The notes beneath the pieces were generated by a model. The model ran no database searches. It was not told the origin of the DNA and saw only the letters and a program-made list of their open reading frames with translations. This document shows, one piece after another, positions 5,767 to 6,652 of a stretch of DNA of 6,652 nt. The translations under genes were made by a program, and so were the position numbers. The DNA is from Chloroflexota bacterium (GTDB taxonomy: Bacteria > Chloroflexota > Anaerolineae > B4-G1): assembly GCA_003648125.1 (NCBI GenBank), contig QMOE01000132.1, positions 1 through 6,652 on the forward strand, written 5' to 3'. Position 1 is the first letter of the stretch. Every line of letters starts with the position of its first letter.

Positions 5767-6652
5767 TCAATTTTCTAACAGCGGCTCCGTTTCCTCCCCT
5801 TGAAAGATGTGCTCGGCGTATCGCAACAGCACCTCGGCCCGCTCTGGTGGGGTCTGCTTGGCCTGCAAATAGCGGGCCAGTGCCTCGTGGGGTGACATCT
5901 CCTCGACGGCTACCTGGCCCAGGCGCAGACGCACGTTGCGCTCCACCTCACGGGCGATGGCGGCGACGTGAAAGGCCGGTCGCAAGGCACGACGAATCTC
6001 GTCGTCGCGGATCAGTGGCTCCCGGTCGGCAGTGGTGTGGATCAACACGCGCACTACCGCGTCGGCGACGTCCGTCTGGGCGATGGCGTTCACTACCTGG
6101 GCGGTGGGATCGTCGCCGGTAGCCTCCACGCGGACGGTGACGAAGCGGCGCGCATCCAAACGGCGGAACTGCCAGGTGGCCTCTCCGCGTTCCACCTCGG
6201 CGACGACGAAGCCCTTGTCCTCTTTCTCCTCGCCGAAGTCAATGCGCTCGATGGATCCGGCGTAGACCACAGGCGGGTCATCGTAGAGAGCCTGGTGCTT
6301 ATGCACGTGGCCCAAAGCCACGTAGTCCCAGGCCGGATTGCGCACCAGACTGGGTGGCAATACCACGTCCTGGCCCAGCATCACGCTGCGCTCCGAGCCG
6401 TACACCGCGCCCTGCACCGTGGCGTGGGCGGCCAGCACCGTGGGCACGTCCCGCTCCAACACACTTATCAGCCCGTCTTCCCCCTCCAGAATATTCGTTA
6501 CCCGCTCCAGGATGAGGTCGTTGATCTCTGGCAGCGATTTGCCTTTGTGTTCCTCGCGGGTCAGAAGCAGGCTGCGCACGATCCACGGCAGGGCGACCAC
6601 CTGAATGGGGCCGCTGTGGGTCTTGATCCTGAAAACCCGTGGCTTGCGGGCC
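5767..6652 (-). CDS. sbcD: DNA double-strand-break repair nuclease subunit SbcD/Mre11 (C-terminal part)
   Basis: The frame is open to the right edge, so the N-terminus and the first metal-binding motifs are outside the window. About 294 codons are visible. The GTG at 6600 is internal, because the reading continues upstream as FRIKTHSGPIQ. The visible part carries two late phosphodiesterase motifs of the Mre11/SbcD family: the His in VLAAHATVQGA and the GHVHKHQ block (GHxH). YAGSIERIDFGEEKEDKGFV follows, a stretch characteristic of SbcD. The remaining C-terminal part, about 150 residues, is the capping and dimer-contact region, rich in charged helices. With SbcC, the enzyme cuts hairpins and blocked DNA ends in the cytoplasm; sbcC is not in view. 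The gene ends at TGA 5767, directly against the Shine-Dalgarno of the next gene. The family assignment is firm; the symbol is used by homology. Confidence 0.93.
   Translation of the reverse strand, partial: ARKPRVFRIKTHSGPIQVVALPWIVRSLLLTREEHKGKSLPEINDLILERVTNILEGEDGLISVLERDVPTVLAAHATVQGAVYGSERSVMLGQDVVLPPSLVRNPAWDYVALGHVHKHQALYDDPPVVYAGSIERIDFGEEKEDKGFVVAEVERGEATWQFRRLDARRFVTVRVEATGDDPTAQVVNAIAQTDVADAVVRVLIHTTADREPLIRDDEIRRALRPAFHVAAIAREVERNVRLRLGQVAVEEMSPHEALARYLQAKQTPPERAEVLLRYAEHIFQGEETEPLLEN

Noticed and set aside
5767..6600. GTG at 6600 as the true start of the nuclease gene
   Set aside because: The frame stays open to the window edge and the upstream residues continue the SbcD pattern, so the gene is truncated by the window rather than short.

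Overview
The window is GC-rich, and every gene I can support lies on the minus strand, so transcription runs from high to low coordinates. It looks like a chromosomal segment of a bacterium. My best guess is Chloroflexota (Anaerolineae-like). That guess rests on a PP2C-like/membrane/beta-propeller fusion behind a partial sbcD, an LCP protein, and a DRTGG / CBS-ATPase / DRTGG gene set. It comes from recall of gene content, not from a marker gene, and it is moderate at best.

In transcription order: (1) the C-terminal part of an SbcD/Mre11-type nuclease subunit (6652-5767, running off the right edge). (2) Fifteen bases later, with a strong Shine-Dalgarno directly behind the sbcD stop, a 737-residue protein with a degenerate PP2C-like N-terminal domain, one membrane helix, a helical linker and an NHL-like beta-propeller (5751-3538). 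(3) A 327-bp gap (3537-3211) with an extended -10 promoter, a G/C-rich REP-like palindromic element and the leader of the next gene. (4) A 468-residue LytR-CpsA-Psr (LCP) cell-wall ligase with a LytR_C domain (3210-1804). (5) A 272-bp gap (1803-1532) with a perfect-consensus sigma70-type promoter, a roughly 215-nt structured leader and a terminator-like hairpin just before the next Shine-Dalgarno. (6) A 117-residue DRTGG-domain protein (1531-1178). (7) An 85-bp spacer with a 15-bp perfect inverted repeat. (8) A 320-residue protein with two CBS domains and a GHKL/RsbW-like ATPase domain (1092-130). (9) Overlapping it by 20 nt, the start of a second, different DRTGG protein (149-1, running off the left edge).

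There are three units. The sbcD/PP2C-like pair is probably co-transcribed from outside the window. The LCP gene has its own promoter and a long leader. The DRTGG / CBS-ATPase / DRTGG set forms a small regulatory operon that probably continues to the left. From memory, similar DRTGG and CBS-ATPase genes precede NADH-linked [FeFe]-hydrogenase or NuoE/NuoF-like genes in clostridia and relatives, which gives a testable prediction about the next genes. The most interesting non-coding signal is the leader at 1747-1532. Its consensus promoter feeds straight into an intrinsic-terminator-like hairpin placed before the ribosome-binding site, and mutually exclusive pairings can be drawn. I could not match it to any riboswitch or T-box class I know. 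I see no rRNA, tRNA, CRISPR array, transposase or plus-strand gene.
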